Positions 1 through 9,121 of a stretch of 64,000 bases of DNA are shown here, piece by piece. Numbering within the stretch: position 1 is the stretch's first letter; every line of letters starts with the position of its first letter. Under the pieces are notes generated by a model, which was not told the origin of the DNA, made no database searches, and saw nothing but the letters and a program-made list of their open reading frames with translations. The DNA comes from Lachnospiraceae bacterium. GTDB lineage: Bacteria; Bacillota; Clostridia; Lachnospirales; Lachnospiraceae. The stretch covers positions 285,784 to 349,783 of the forward strand of contig CAJTDD010000002.1 of the NCBI GenBank assembly GCA_910574885.1. Direction: 5' to 3'. Position numbers and translations under genes: made by a program.

Positions 1-1
1 G

Positions 2-607
2 AACGACGATTCTATGGACGAAGATAGTTCAGCAAAGGTCATTGAGTCTGCGAACGACGTATCCGACTCTGATAATAGCGCCAATGGCGGCGGTTCTTCC
101 AGTTTGTCCGGATTTGCTGACACTCCAGCCGTACCCGATACGGCTGATTCTTATTCTATAGAAACTGTTTCCGACAACGTTACCGTACCGACTCCGGAGC
201 CGGCTCCTGCTCCTGCGCCGGTTTCTGTTCCCACACCGGAACCGGTTCCTTCCGTACCGATACCAGATCCCGAATCCGTTCCGGGACCTGGTCCTACAAC
301 GGTTCCCAAGCAAGAACCTGTACCTGAATCCGAGCCAGAACCAGATTTTGTTTATGTGAACATCATGGAGTCAATTGTGAAAGATAAGATTATCTATTTT
401 ATGCGCCAGTTTGATGTCTGTACCTGTGACCGTTGTGTCGCCGACACCATAGCGCTGACAATGAACGGACTGATTCCAAGATATATCGTCACTTCGCCTG
501 CTGCTGTTGATCCTCTCATCAGTTTTTATACGAATAAGCTGATATCCGACGTTACGGTTGAGGCAACCAAAGCCTGCATAATTGTGAAGGATAATCCAAG
601 ACATTAA
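2..607 (+). CDS. ComFB-domain protein, 5' end outside window
   Basis: The frame is open from the first bases of the window, so the gene starts upstream; the ATG at 14 is probably internal. The visible part has a Ser/Asp-rich stretch, then about 60 residues of Pro-Glu-Pro-Ala repeats that look like a flexible linker. The last 80 residues match the late-competence ComFB fold: the motif VCTCDRCVADTIALTMN followed by PRYIVT, with paired cysteines. ComFB domains in other bacteria have been linked to cyclic dinucleotide binding and motility control, which would suit this flagellar setting, but that is inference here. The sequence upstream of the window is needed to know the full domain set. Confidence 0.75.
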   Translation, partial: NDDSMDEDSSAKVIESANDVSDSDNSANGGGSSSLSGFADTPAVPDTADSYSIETVSDNVTVPTPEPAPAPAPVSVPTPEPVPSVPIPDPESVPGPGPTTVPKQEPVPESEPEPDFVYVNIMESIVKDKIIYFMRQFDVCTCDRCVADTIALTMNGLIPRYIVTSPAAVDPLISFYTNKLISDVTVEATKACIIVKDNPRH

Positions 608-611
608 TAAT

Positions 612-638
612 AGAAGGAGCGCCGCCAGCGCTCCTTCT
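612..638. terminator. Hairpin between convergent comFB-like gene and chemoreceptor
   Basis: Perfect 11-bp stem (AGAAGGAGCGC with GCGCTCCTTCT) around a 5-nt loop, lying between the converging genes ending at 607 and 651. The U-tract is poor on both strands, so it is a likely but not certain bidirectional terminator. Confidence 0.7.
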
Positions 639-650
639 ATCACTTCATTA

Positions 651-2300
651 TTATTTCTTTAATCTGAACTTCTCCGTCTGCTGTTTCAGCATCGTAACCT
701 GTGCAAACAATTCCTCGCTGACAGCCGCAGATTCCTCACTGCTGGCAGAATTGGTCTGGACAACCTCTGAAATCTGCCCAATTCCATCTGTCACCTGCTT
801 AATCGATTCTGCCTCTCCCTGTATCACTTCTGCAATCGAACCAATCGCACTGTTAGACTCAACTACAAGATTCAGTGTCTTCTGCAGTGTCTGGGACACT
901 TCATCTACAATCTGGCTTCCCTTCTCCGTCACTTGGACAGAATTACCAATCAGATCTTTGGTTGCCTTTGCCGCCTGGTCAGACTGTGCCGCCAGACTTC
1001 GCACCTCATCAGCAACTACTGCAAATCCTTTCCCTGCATCGCCGGCCCTAGCCGCCTCTACCGCAGCATTCAGCGCGAGAATATTCGTCTGGAACGCAAT
1101 ATTCTCAATGGTTGCAATAATCTCACCGATTCTGTGGGATGCCTGCGTAATATCATTCATTGCAGAAACCATCTCTTCCATCTGCTGGCTGCTGATCGTT
1201 ACCTGCTCACCGGTCAGGCGTGCATTCTCCTGTGCATTCTGCGCCGTCTCAACATTCTTCGCCGCATTCTTTGACAATTCCTCAAGCATCGCATATAACT
1301 GCTCGACTGCGCTTGCCTGTTGGGTCGCCCCCTGCGCCAACGACTGCGCGCCGCTTGACAACTGTTCGGCGCTTCCGGATATCTGATGCTCTACCTTGCC
1401 AATATTGCCGATAGACGCAGACAATGTATCTGTAAAACTTTCTATCGATGTCTCTATTGATTTAAAATCTCCTATAAACGGCGTTGAGGTGTGTACATTA
1501 AACTCACCCTGCGCTAACTGGTTCACAATCCGGTTGATATCTCCTACGTAGCCCTGAATGACTTCCAGAGAATTATCCAGAACCGCTGACAGTTCCCCAA
1601 TCTCATCCTGTGATTCATAGTTCAAATTCAATTCCAGCGTCCCTTCCTGAAGCGGACGAACACATTCGCTGATATACATGATCGGCCGGATCACACGTTT
1701 CATTACATAAGTGATAAGGCTGATAAGGCAAATAAGCGCAACAAAAAAGCAGACCCCGGCCAATACCTGCACAACGTGGATTGTACGGAACATACTTTCG
1801 GAACTCTCCTCAGTCAGTTTTGCCCCTTCCGCTACAATCTCATCTAAATCCGCCACCAGCACAGCAAGATTCTTCCGAATGGTATCCTGATAATATTCAC
1901 GGGCGCCTTCTGGGTCCGTCTTCATAAGCTCCAGCGCATAGCCGGCCGACTCATGAAGCGCCTTATGCAAAGGCTCAATCTCGTCTCGCTTCTCAATAAC
2001 AAGGGCGTCCTCCGTCTCCAAATCACTATAAAGCCATTTTCCCAGTACACAAGCCGTCGGGTCCATACTTCCCTCAAACTCAATCCCTGCGTACAAAGCA
2101 CTGCTTAGACTGCTGGACCATTTATAATGCGCCGTCTCTGCCTTTTCGATTGTATCCAACATCTCACTTGCATCACTGCTGGAAGTCGCCGCATCCTTTA
2201 TAAGAAAAACATTGAATGTTACCACCAGGCTGTAGACGAGTACGGCGGCAAATGCAAACGCTACCCGAATTCCAACCATTGTCTTAATACTTTTACGCAT
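651..2300 (-). CDS. Methyl-accepting chemotaxis protein
   Basis: Membrane chemoreceptor of about 549 residues. The N-terminus has a transmembrane helix, then a helical extracellular sensor containing a CZB/4HB-like stretch (CVLGKWLYSDLE), a second transmembrane helix, a HAMP linker and a long cytoplasmic signalling coiled coil. The hairpin tip is the classical [20 protein letters not shown], followed by [14 protein letters not shown] chose the ATG at 2300 because an AGAGGGG ribosome binding site sits about 9 nt before it; a longer frame adds 21 residues without a better site. It lies downstream of the flagellar operon on the same strand and may be a late gene. The ligand cannot be told. Confidence 0.95.
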   Translation of the reverse strand: MRKSIKTMVGIRVAFAFAAVLVYSLVVTFNVFLIKDAATSSSDASEMLDTIEKAETAHYKWSSSLSSALYAGIEFEGSMDPTACVLGKWLYSDLETEDALVIEKRDEIEPLHKALHESAGYALELMKTDPEGAREYYQDTIRKNLAVLVADLDEIVAEGAKLTEESSESMFRTIHVVQVLAGVCFFVALICLISLITYVMKRVIRPIMYISECVRPLQEGTLELNLNYESQDEIGELSAVLDNSLEVIQGYVGDINRIVNQLAQGEFNVHTSTPFIGDFKSIETSIESFTDTLSASIGNIGKVEHQISGSAEQLSSGAQSLAQGATQQASAVEQLYAMLEELSKNAAKNVETAQNAQENARLTGEQVTISSQQMEEMVSAMNDITQASHRIGEIIATIENIAFQTNILALNAAVEAARAGDAGKGFAVVADEVRSLAAQSDQAAKATKDLIGNSVQVTEKGSQIVDEVSQTLQKTLNLVVESNSAIGSIAEVIQGEAESIKQVTDGIGQISEVVQTNSASSEESAAVSEELFAQVTMLKQQTEKFRLKK

Positions 2301-2452
2301 GGATATATATCCCCTCTTTCTTTTTTGCACATTCCCTGCTATCTTTGGGAACTTTTCTGCCAATTATTTCTAAGTATAAAATCTCTCAATAACATATTAT
2401 TACTGTACCCCAAAAATGTGTCAGCAGATCTTATCATCTGCTATAACAGTCC

Positions 2453-3325
2453 CTATGCAGCATCGAATCCCCCGTTACCCTCTTGCTGCTCTGGCTGTTT
2501 TGCCTGTGGGTTTGCCGCAGTCGTAGTCCTTGTGGTTCCCCCGGAAACATAGACGGTACCGCACTCCGGACAGATTGCTGTATGGATTGTCACAGACTGG
2601 CTTACCACCTGCCGATCCTCCCGCACTGCCGCCGCCCGTTCACGTACTACATGCTCCATCTCATGGCCCCGCACTGCGGTTGCCGCCTGCTCAGGCGCTA
2701 TCCGTGTCGGCGTCTTGTATGAAACTCCGGCATCATCGGAACCATCCTGATATTTTCTCTCCTTACAAGTCTGGCATTCGCCCTCTTCTGCGGTTTTCCT
2801 GACTGCGTCAACTCCCAGTCCTGCGGATTCTGCACCCGCCTCACTCCCATCCCCGCCGGATGCGGGCGTCTTTCCTGAGGCTGTCGGGCCTACATATTGA
2901 ATACGCATCCGCACTGCCAGCTCTGCCGGGTCCATCCCTTCCCGCAGGAAAGGAATCATATACCCGATTCCCCGCGGAGCATTGGCTTCCACTGCCGGCA
3001 CAGGGCTGATCGGCTCCACAGGTGTTCCCGGGCTTGCAGCGCGTCCTGCCGCCAAAGCCGCTCCGACTTTCGCATTGGCCTGAACGCCATATACTGCCCC
3101 CGCATTCTGTACGCCCTGCGCTCCGCCAATAGCTGATACACTCTGTCTGCCTTGTGTCCCAGATACCGCATCGGCGCTCCGTACGCCGGATACTGCGCCA
3201 ACCTTCCGCCCGGAGTCCGCTCCAATCTCCTGCGGCGTTTGATTCATACGCCCATAACCCATATACCGATATGATGTATGTACATATGGGCTCATCGCTG
3301 AGATACCGCCTACCATAACTTCCAC
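2453..3325 (-). CDS. Putative HExxH metalloprotease-like protein (SprA/CJM1_0395-like)
   Basis: About 290 residues. The first 180 are low-complexity Gly/Ala/Val/Gln-rich sequence. The C-terminal part has C184-x2-C187 (CQTCKERKYQDGSDD), a zinc-protease-like HEMEH motif with H221, E222 and H225, and a second cysteine pair C252-x2-C255 (CPECGTVYVSGG). This layout is that of a conserved family often called putative metalloprotease, of unknown role. The GTG at 3325 has a GAGGAG site 8 nt before it; the ATG at 3316 is an alternative. It is the likely last gene of the flagellar operon before the chemoreceptor, so a role near the flagellum is possible but not shown. Confidence 0.7.
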   Translation of the reverse strand: MEVMVGGISAMSPYVHTSYRYMGYGRMNQTPQEIGADSGRKVGAVSGVRSADAVSGTQGRQSVSAIGGAQGVQNAGAVYGVQANAKVGAALAAGRAASPGTPVEPISPVPAVEANAPRGIGYMIPFLREGMDPAELAVRMRIQYVGPTASGKTPASGGDGSEAGAESAGLGVDAVRKTAEEGECQTCKERKYQDGSDDAGVSYKTPTRIAPEQAATAVRGHEMEHVVRERAAAVREDRQVVSQSVTIHTAICPECGTVYVSGGTTRTTTAANPQAKQPEQQEGNGGFDAA

Positions 3326-3381
3326 CCCCGTTACTCCTCAATCAACCTTATGGCATATCCTACGACGTTACTCCTACTGCA

Positions 3382-4626
3382 TTACTCTTCACTCATGCCT
3401 ACCACATTATCCCAGATATTATTCACTTCTTCTACACATTCCATATAAATCTGCGCCATCTCGTTCGTCTTGAGCCCTAATTCCTCTGAAATCTCCTTGA
3501 TTACGCTCCAGTCTGCCTTCTCATAACTAAGTACCAGCTCATACAGGCGTCCTGCCTTGCCTTCCTTCCGTATGAGGGCGTCCTTCACTTCTTCCAGAAT
3601 AGGAATCTCATAGAGAATCTCCGCAAGGGGGGCGTCAATCATGTACTCCAGCATTGAGAACATACCAAGCAAATAGGCATCCGAGCTGTTAATCGGGAAA
3701 TCCTTCAGCCTCTTCACCAATGCTGATGTAAAATTCGCACGCATGAAAGATGCTTTCAGCAATTCCTCGGACTCCGACTTATTCTGCTTATCCTCGAAAC
3801 TTAACAGGTAAACCCACTGCTTCAACTGGCTGATGCCGACGCGAACCAACGCCTGCCTGACAGACGTCGTCTCATGATGCACGGCAAAATACGCTGAATT
3901 TGCCATCTTGAGCAGAGCATAGGTAAGGGACGCATCCCTGATAATCGTCTCCTCCAGAACCTCCACATCCGGCTCATCCTTCGTAATCTCCACAATAAGC
4001 TGGTAGAGATTTCCCTGCATGAAGTCCATCTTGCTCGTCTTGGACGTCGTGGCTCCGGCAATATAATTCCCCTCCACGTAATCAACGCCCAATTCTACGG
4101 CACAGTCATATACTTCTTTGCTGTTCACGCCCGTTGCGATAAACTGCTTCTGGAACCCATGGGCCATATCAATTACATTCGCAATCGAACGCCGCTGCAT
4201 CCCTTCCGTCTTGTTAGAAAGATCCATCTTGATATAATCAACATACTCCAGCATACTGAAATACTTGGGAGTAAACTGAAAATCATTAATAGCAAAATGG
4301 TATCCGTCTTCCCTGTACTTACTAATCAGGATTGCCGCCAGAGAGTGGACGACAATGTTGTCCTCAATCTGGATCACAACCTTATCTTTATCGAAGATCT
4401 TCGGTGTGTTCCGAAACAGCAGGGTGGGCGTAAATGTCATAAACGTCTTCCTGTCCTTGAATATCCTCTCAGAATTCTCAGACAGGAAGGCAACCATCGT
4501 ATTCGCCGCCACATTGTCTGAGCTGGAATTATACAGGCTGCTCTCATCTTCCTGGACAAGCAGCTCATAACCGATAACTGTGTCCTTCAGATCCTTTATA
4601 GCCTGTCTTACTACACAATTCTTCAT
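3382..4626 (-). CDS. EAL-HDOD signalling protein (YuxH-like)
   Basis: 414 residues in two domains. Residues 1 to about 200 form a diverged EAL domain: it begins with VIGYELLVQ, but the acidic residues needed for cyclic-di-GMP hydrolysis are not kept (for example NDFQF where active enzymes have DDFG). Residues about 205-400 are an HDOD domain (ANSAYFAVHHETTSVRQALVRVG). Proteins of this build usually act in signalling rather than as phosphodiesterases. Its start codon abuts the cheV stop, with a GGAGGG site inside the end of cheV, so the two are translated together. A role in coupling cyclic-di-GMP to motility is inferred. Confidence 0.88.
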   Translation of the reverse strand: MKNCVVRQAIKDLKDTVIGYELLVQEDESSLYNSSSDNVAANTMVAFLSENSERIFKDRKTFMTFTPTLLFRNTPKIFDKDKVVIQIEDNIVVHSLAAILISKYREDGYHFAINDFQFTPKYFSMLEYVDYIKMDLSNKTEGMQRRSIANVIDMAHGFQKQFIATGVNSKEVYDCAVELGVDYVEGNYIAGATTSKTSKMDFMQGNLYQLIVEITKDEPDVEVLEETIIRDASLTYALLKMANSAYFAVHHETTSVRQALVRVGISQLKQWVYLLSFEDKQNKSESEELLKASFMRANFTSALVKRLKDFPINSSDAYLLGMFSMLEYMIDAPLAEILYEIPILEEVKDALIRKEGKAGRLYELVLSYEKADWSVIKEISEELGLKTNEMAQIYMECVEEVNNIWDNVVGMSEE

Positions 4627-5541
4627 TTAACTATCCCTCCGGTCCAGTAATGCATCCATGACCTCGACCAAACGTCCGATCTCTGGTTTTGACAGCTGCT
4701 CGTCTGCCCCGAGTTGCTTGCCCTTTATTCTCATCTCTTCATTAATCAGGGACGAGAAGATTACAACCGGCATCTTTTTCATATACTCGTCTTCTTTTAC
4801 AAGTTTCGTCAGGCGATGTCCATCCATCTCCGGCATCTCGATATCAGTAATCAACAATGCGGCTCTTCTATAGAAATCTGGTTCGCTTCGGATGCTTTCA
4901 AGGAACTCCCATGCTTCCCTCCCGTTATTAAAGGTCGTAAGATTGGAATACCCCGCCCGTAACAGGGAATCCGAGATCATCTTGGTAAGCAGGATGGAGT
5001 CCTCTGCAAGGATAATACTCTGGTCTCTCTGTACCCTGTCGCCAAGTTTGTCGATATCTGACACCTGAATACTCGTCTCCGGCGCAATCTCTGCGACAAT
5101 CTTCTCAAAATCAAGGATTGTGACAAGGTTATCCCCGCATTGCGCAATACCTGTGGCAACGCCGTCTTCCCCGTTCGTCAGCGCCTTATCCGGCTTCTGG
5201 ATGGCTTCCCAGGAAATCCTGCTGATGCCGACTACGGAATGTACGCGGAATGCAATGTGCATCTTATTAAAATTCGTAATGATGAACAGATCTCTGTCCT
5301 TCGTATCTCCACACTCACCCGTCAGATATTTCGGAAGGTTAATCACCGTCAGAAGAGTCTCCCTTGGCTTGAAAATACCTTCAACGGCATCATGAGAATG
5401 GGGGATAGGCTTCACTTTATCCGCCATCATAATCTCCAGCACTTTTGCCACATTAATTCCATACAGCTCGCCGAATATGGTAAACTGCATAACTTCAATT
5501 TCATTTGTTCCAGATTCCAGTAAAATCTCTGTATTAGCCAT
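4627..5541 (-). CDS. cheV: Chemotaxis coupling/receiver protein CheV
   Basis: 304 residues: an N-terminal CheW-like coupling domain (residues about 15-155) joined to a C-terminal receiver domain with acidic pocket (ILAEDS) and phosphorylation site region LLITDIEMPEMDG. CheV links receptors to CheA and tunes adaptation when phosphorylated. The ATG at 5541 is preferred over the GTG two codons earlier because the AAAGGAG site is 9 nt away from it. It sits just after cheC-cheD. No cheA, cheW, cheB or cheR occurs in the window, so the core kinase complex is encoded elsewhere. Confidence 0.95.
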   Translation of the reverse strand: MANTEILLESGTNEIEVMQFTIFGELYGINVAKVLEIMMADKVKPIPHSHDAVEGIFKPRETLLTVINLPKYLTGECGDTKDRDLFIITNFNKMHIAFRVHSVVGISRISWEAIQKPDKALTNGEDGVATGIAQCGDNLVTILDFEKIVAEIAPETSIQVSDIDKLGDRVQRDQSIILAEDSILLTKMISDSLLRAGYSNLTTFNNGREAWEFLESIRSEPDFYRRAALLITDIEMPEMDGHRLTKLVKEDEYMKKMPVVIFSSLINEEMRIKGKQLGADEQLSKPEIGRLVEVMDALLDRRDS

Positions 5542-5603
5542 ACACACTCACTCCTTTACATTCTATGTATATTTATCGACGCAATATTCATCCGGCATAA
5601 GAG

Positions 5604-6086
5604 CTAAAGCATCTTCTCCGGTTTCCCTGCCGACCGGACGTACACATTCCCCGTCGCCACGTCCAACAGCATGGTCCTTGCATAATTTGCCCCGACATCT
5701 TCACTGGTAACTCGTAACCCCTCCGCCATCAGAATCCTCTTAACATTCTGTGCATTCCTCTCACCGATATTCCCAAGACCTCCGCTGCCCTTCATCTCGA
5801 ACATCTTGGCCCCGCCTGCAATCTTGCATACCATCCGCGATTTTGACCCCCCAAACGCAGTAAGCTTGCGAAGCGTCTCACGGATACCCGTATCCGCGAA
5901 CTTAAACACATTTCCATCCTTCGCACTACTCTTTTCAGGAAGCATAATATGAAGAAGCGCTCCTAGCTTAATCATCGGATCATAAAAAGAAACACCGATA
6001 CAAGACCCCAGCGCATATGTAATCAACACGCCTTCCTGTCTCGTCATCTTCATATCAGCAATTCCTACTGATATCTTCTTCTCCAT
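5604..6086 (-). CDS. cheD: Chemoreceptor glutamine deamidase CheD
   Basis: 160 residues, normal for CheD. It deamidates chemoreceptor glutamines and, in Firmicutes, binds and stimulates the CheC phosphatase. The catalytic Cys lies in YALGSCIGVSFYD, with the His in GALLHIMLPE and the Thr in the FADTGI region. It starts 3 nt after the cheC stop, fitting a CheC-CheD pair. Confidence 0.97.
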   Translation of the reverse strand: MEKKISVGIADMKMTRQEGVLITYALGSCIGVSFYDPMIKLGALLHIMLPEKSSAKDGNVFKFADTGIRETLRKLTAFGGSKSRMVCKIAGGAKMFEMKGSGGLGNIGERNAQNVKRILMAEGLRVTSEDVGANYARTMLLDVATGNVYVRSAGKPEKML

Positions 6087-6089
6087 TTA

Positions 6090-6710
6090 TCATTCCACTC
6101 CTAGTTTTTTCATAAGAACATTTAACGACTCTACATCTGGCAGAAGCAGCATATTGCTGTTTAACGCTTTTCCATCAATCTTGAATTCTCCCGTTATCAT
6201 CATAATCCTGTCTGAATGCTGGCCCATCATCGCAATCGGCACGCTCATAATCCCGCCAAGCATATTCACGGCAAGCTGCGGAACCGACAGTTCCACGCTC
6301 ATATTCACAAGCGACGCCATCGCCGTAATATAGGAGGAGATTACAATATTGCCAATCTCCATGAGGACGGAAGAATCAATCTCATCCAATTCAAAGAAAT
6401 CCGCCTCCGTCTTGCCAAGCATCCGGAACAGTATCTCATCTGAAAATTCCTTTGTCAGGATGAACAGCATGATACCGCTCAATTCTCCCGACATCTCTAC
6501 CAGTATGGCCGCAACCACTTCCTCAGGGTCTCCTACGTTGACCAGCGCCTCGTTGAAATCCAGAATCTCTACCTTTGGAAGGGACATATTCACCTTCGCG
6601 CTTAGCATACTTGACAGCGCCGTGGCTGCGTTGCCGCCGCCGATGCTGCCAATCTCCTTCAAAATATCAAGCTCCAGATCATTCATCTCTTCATATGTCT
6701 TTATCCCCAT
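6090..6710 (-). CDS. cheC: CheY-P phosphatase CheC
   Basis: 206 residues with two copies of the CheC active-site pattern: EIGSIGGGNAATALS near the N-terminus and MEIGNIVISSYITAM in the middle, each supplying the Glu and Asn that dephosphorylate CheY. It belongs to the CheC/CheX/FliY family and forms a pair with the adjacent CheD. It sits near the distal end of the flagellar operon, downstream of the rod genes. Confidence 0.97.
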   Translation of the reverse strand: MGIKTYEEMNDLELDILKEIGSIGGGNAATALSSMLSAKVNMSLPKVEILDFNEALVNVGDPEEVVAAILVEMSGELSGIMLFILTKEFSDEILFRMLGKTEADFFELDEIDSSVLMEIGNIVISSYITAMASLVNMSVELSVPQLAVNMLGGIMSVPIAMMGQHSDRIMMITGEFKIDGKALNSNMLLLPDVESLNVLMKKLGVE

Positions 6711-6721
6711 AATTCACCTCT

Positions 6722-7432
6722 CTATGACCTTAATGTATTCACTGTATTCACAATCTCATCGGAGGTCTGTACCATCTTCAATGCATAGGAATACGCTCTC
6801 TGCGCCTCAATAATGCGGGTAAAATCATCTGCCACACTTGCGCCGGACATCTCAAGCGCATGGTCAACCACCTGGGCGCCTGCCATCAGGAACGGCTGTC
6901 CGTTCTTTACGGCCGGTGCATACTCGTTATTGCCGACACTCAACATTCCGTCCATAATGTTGAACCCGAAGACTCCGATCTTACCGCTTAGCTCGCCATC
7001 CGTAACACGGATGGGATTACGGTTTTCATCCAGGACGAAATTCCCGTTATCATTCACAAGGTAGAATTCATCTCCGCGCTTGGACATACTGAAACGTCCG
7101 TTCCTCGTATATGTAATCTCATTGGTAACCGGGCTTCTCATCATAAAAAATCCGGAATCAATAATCGCATAGTCAAAATCTCCCTGGGTCGTCACCAGCC
7201 CCTTGGGACTGAAATCGGTCTTCGTCTGCTCTACCAGGATTCCTGTCCCCGCTTTCAGCGGGGTATCCGCCCCGTCATAGTTATTCAGGTTATAATACAT
7301 CAGATCCGAAAAAACCGGCGTCTTCGCTTTATAACCGTAGTTATTCACATTCGCAAGGTTATTGGCAACCACATCCAGCTTCCGCTGTTCTTCCATCGCC
7401 CCTCTTGCCGCAGTGTAAAATGATGTATACAT
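6722..7432 (-). CDS. flgG: Flagellar basal-body rod protein FlgG (FlgF/FlgG family)
   Basis: 236 residues. The N-terminus carries the rod/hook signature (ANNLANVNNYGYK) and the C-terminus the conserved coiled coil ending in AQRAYSYALKMVQTSDEIVNTVNTLR. It forms part of the distal rod. I set the start at MYTSFYTAARG because a GAGAGGAGAGG site lies just before it; a 14-residue upstream extension is unlikely. It follows a second rod paralogue, so which of the two is FlgF and which FlgG is not certain. Confidence 0.9.
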   Translation of the reverse strand: MYTSFYTAARGAMEEQRKLDVVANNLANVNNYGYKAKTPVFSDLMYYNLNNYDGADTPLKAGTGILVEQTKTDFSPKGLVTTQGDFDYAIIDSGFFMMRSPVTNEITYTRNGRFSMSKRGDEFYLVNDNGNFVLDENRNPIRVTDGELSGKIGVFGFNIMDGMLSVGNNEYAPAVKNGQPFLMAGAQVVDHALEMSGASVADDFTRIIEAQRAYSYALKMVQTSDEIVNTVNTLRS

Positions 7433-7503
7433 ATGCCTCTCCTCTCTGTCCTGCACGGCGGATGTTATACACATCTCCCGGCAGCCATCTATTTATCAGC
7501 CGC

Positions 7504-8250
7504 CTACGTAGCCGAACCCATCGTAACCATCTTCGCCTCCAATTGATCGTAAATCTTGAGAAGCTGGGCGGAACTCTGTAAAATCCTCTGGCTGCTGATC
7601 ATCCTCGTCATCTCCTCCGCCATAGATACGTTGGAGTCCTCCAGATACCGCTGTGTAACCGTAGTCCCACGATCCGCCGCCTGAGGCTGTGCGTTCGCCC
7701 GGAACACACTTCCGCTAATCTTGGTCAGTTGGCCGTAATCTGCAAAATCCACAATCTGCAGCGTCCCGAAAATCTGGTTCCCGTCCTCAGCGATGATATT
7801 CCCCTGCTTGTCGATGATGATATTGTCTGTCGTCAGGCGAATCGCCCCGTTTGTCCCCTGCACCCTGCCGATTCCAGGCAGCGTCAGATACCCCTCATTA
7901 TCCAGGTTAAACGACCCGTCCCTGGTATATACCGGGCCTTCGCCGGTATCGATAACGAAGAAACCGTTGCCGGTCAGTCCAACGTCCAACGCATCGCCAG
8001 TCTCCCGGATGCCTCCTTCCGTATAGTCCGTTACCCTCTCGGCCGCGGTATTCACCCAGGATACTCTGCCTACCGGAGTCTTGCCGTCTCTGTCATACCG
8101 ATAAATCATCTCTTCCCGGAAGGTACTCTGCATGATTCGGTCCATCTTATAACCCGGAGTGGATACGTTCGTCATATTATTGCTGACGACATTCAGATTA
8201 CGGTTCTGTGTGATCATATTAGAAGTTAGATCATAATACCCTTGAAACAT
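7504..8250 (-). CDS. flgF: Flagellar basal-body rod protein (FlgF/FlgG family)
   Basis: 248 residues with N-terminal motif SNNMTNVSTPGYK and C-terminal motif SNVSMAEEMTRMISSQRILQ, the usual ends of rod and hook proteins, with the central GNGFFVIDTGEGPVYTRDGSF typical of FlgF/FlgG. Its start overlaps the end of the sigma factor gene by 20 nt, so the two are co-translated. It is a paralogue of the next gene downstream; by position it is called the FlgF-like one. Confidence 0.88.
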   Translation of the reverse strand: MFQGYYDLTSNMITQNRNLNVVSNNMTNVSTPGYKMDRIMQSTFREEMIYRYDRDGKTPVGRVSWVNTAAERVTDYTEGGIRETGDALDVGLTGNGFFVIDTGEGPVYTRDGSFNLDNEGYLTLPGIGRVQGTNGAIRLTTDNIIIDKQGNIIAEDGNQIFGTLQIVDFADYGQLTKISGSVFRANAQPQAADRGTTVTQRYLEDSNVSMAEEMTRMISSQRILQSSAQLLKIYDQLEAKMVTMGSAT

Positions 8251-9040
8251 TCCTGCTCTCCTTTTCTTCGTTGAATCTTTCCATGTGTTTCCTTAGTTTC
8301 TTTATTGCATTCGTATGAATCTGAGAGACGCGCGGCTCGCTGACGCTCAGTACGTCCGCAATCTGCCTCATATTCAATTCATCTATATAATACAGCGAAA
8401 TCACAAGCTTCTCATTCTCCTTGAGCGTACCAATCCCATCCGCCAGAACCTGCGTAAGTTCTTTCTGCAGGAACTTACTCTCAGGCTGCTCGCTCTTATC
8501 CCCCTGGGGCAGCGTCACGCCGACTTCATTCCCCTGGGCTTCCGCCAGCACCATATCCAGCGAAAGGATATTAAACAGGGACGCCTTGCGCATGGTTTCC
8601 TGATACTTTTCCGGAGTAATGTTCAGATAGTCCGTCACCTCCTGCACAGAAGGATAGTACCCAAGCTTATTATATAACGTTGTGACCGCTTCTTCAATAT
8701 CTCTTGTGCTCTTTCTTGTACTTCTTGGCACCCAGTCCTGCTTTCTTGCCAAGTCAATAATCATTCCCTTGATTCTTTTGGAAATAAATGTCTCAAATTT
8801 CACATTCTTATCCATATCAAACTTATCGATGGAAGACATAATCGCAATAACGCCTTCACTGATAATGTCGTCTACCTGAGAAAAACTCATATAGATGTCC
8901 CGCATCTGAAGCGCAATACTCTTCACAAGATAGATATAGCGCATAACGATCTCCTGCTTGACTTCCAGGCTGCCCGTCTCCTTATACAGTTTTAAAAGCT
9001 CTTCGTTTGTCTTATCCTTATAACGTTCCTGTGTGTTCAT
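8231..9040 (-). CDS. fliA: Flagellar sigma factor FliA (sigma-28/SigD)
   Basis: 269 residues, of the FliA/WhiG family. It has region 2 (YLVKSIALQMRDIYMSFSQVDDIISEGVIAIMSSIDKFD), region 3 and a region 4 helix-turn-helix (LNMRQIADVLSVSEPRVSQIHTNAIKKL). It directs transcription of late flagellar genes such as flagellins. It lies directly after flhA; the flhF and flhG genes often found between them are absent. The flagellin A promoter at 38379-38405 is a candidate target. Confidence 0.96.
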   Translation of the reverse strand: MNTQERYKDKTNEELLKLYKETGSLEVKQEIVMRYIYLVKSIALQMRDIYMSFSQVDDIISEGVIAIMSSIDKFDMDKNVKFETFISKRIKGMIIDLARKQDWVPRSTRKSTRDIEEAVTTLYNKLGYYPSVQEVTDYLNITPEKYQETMRKASLFNILSLDMVLAEAQGNEVGVTLPQGDKSEQPESKFLQKELTQVLADGIGTLKENEKLVISLYYIDELNMRQIADVLSVSEPRVSQIHTNAIKKLRKHMERFNEEKESRNVSRVL

Positions 9041-9121
9041 ACTGCACTCCGTTAGATTTCGTTACATCTAAGTTATTTACTGATATCTGCCGTCCCCTAT
9101 CTCCATTTGCCAGAGATTTTG

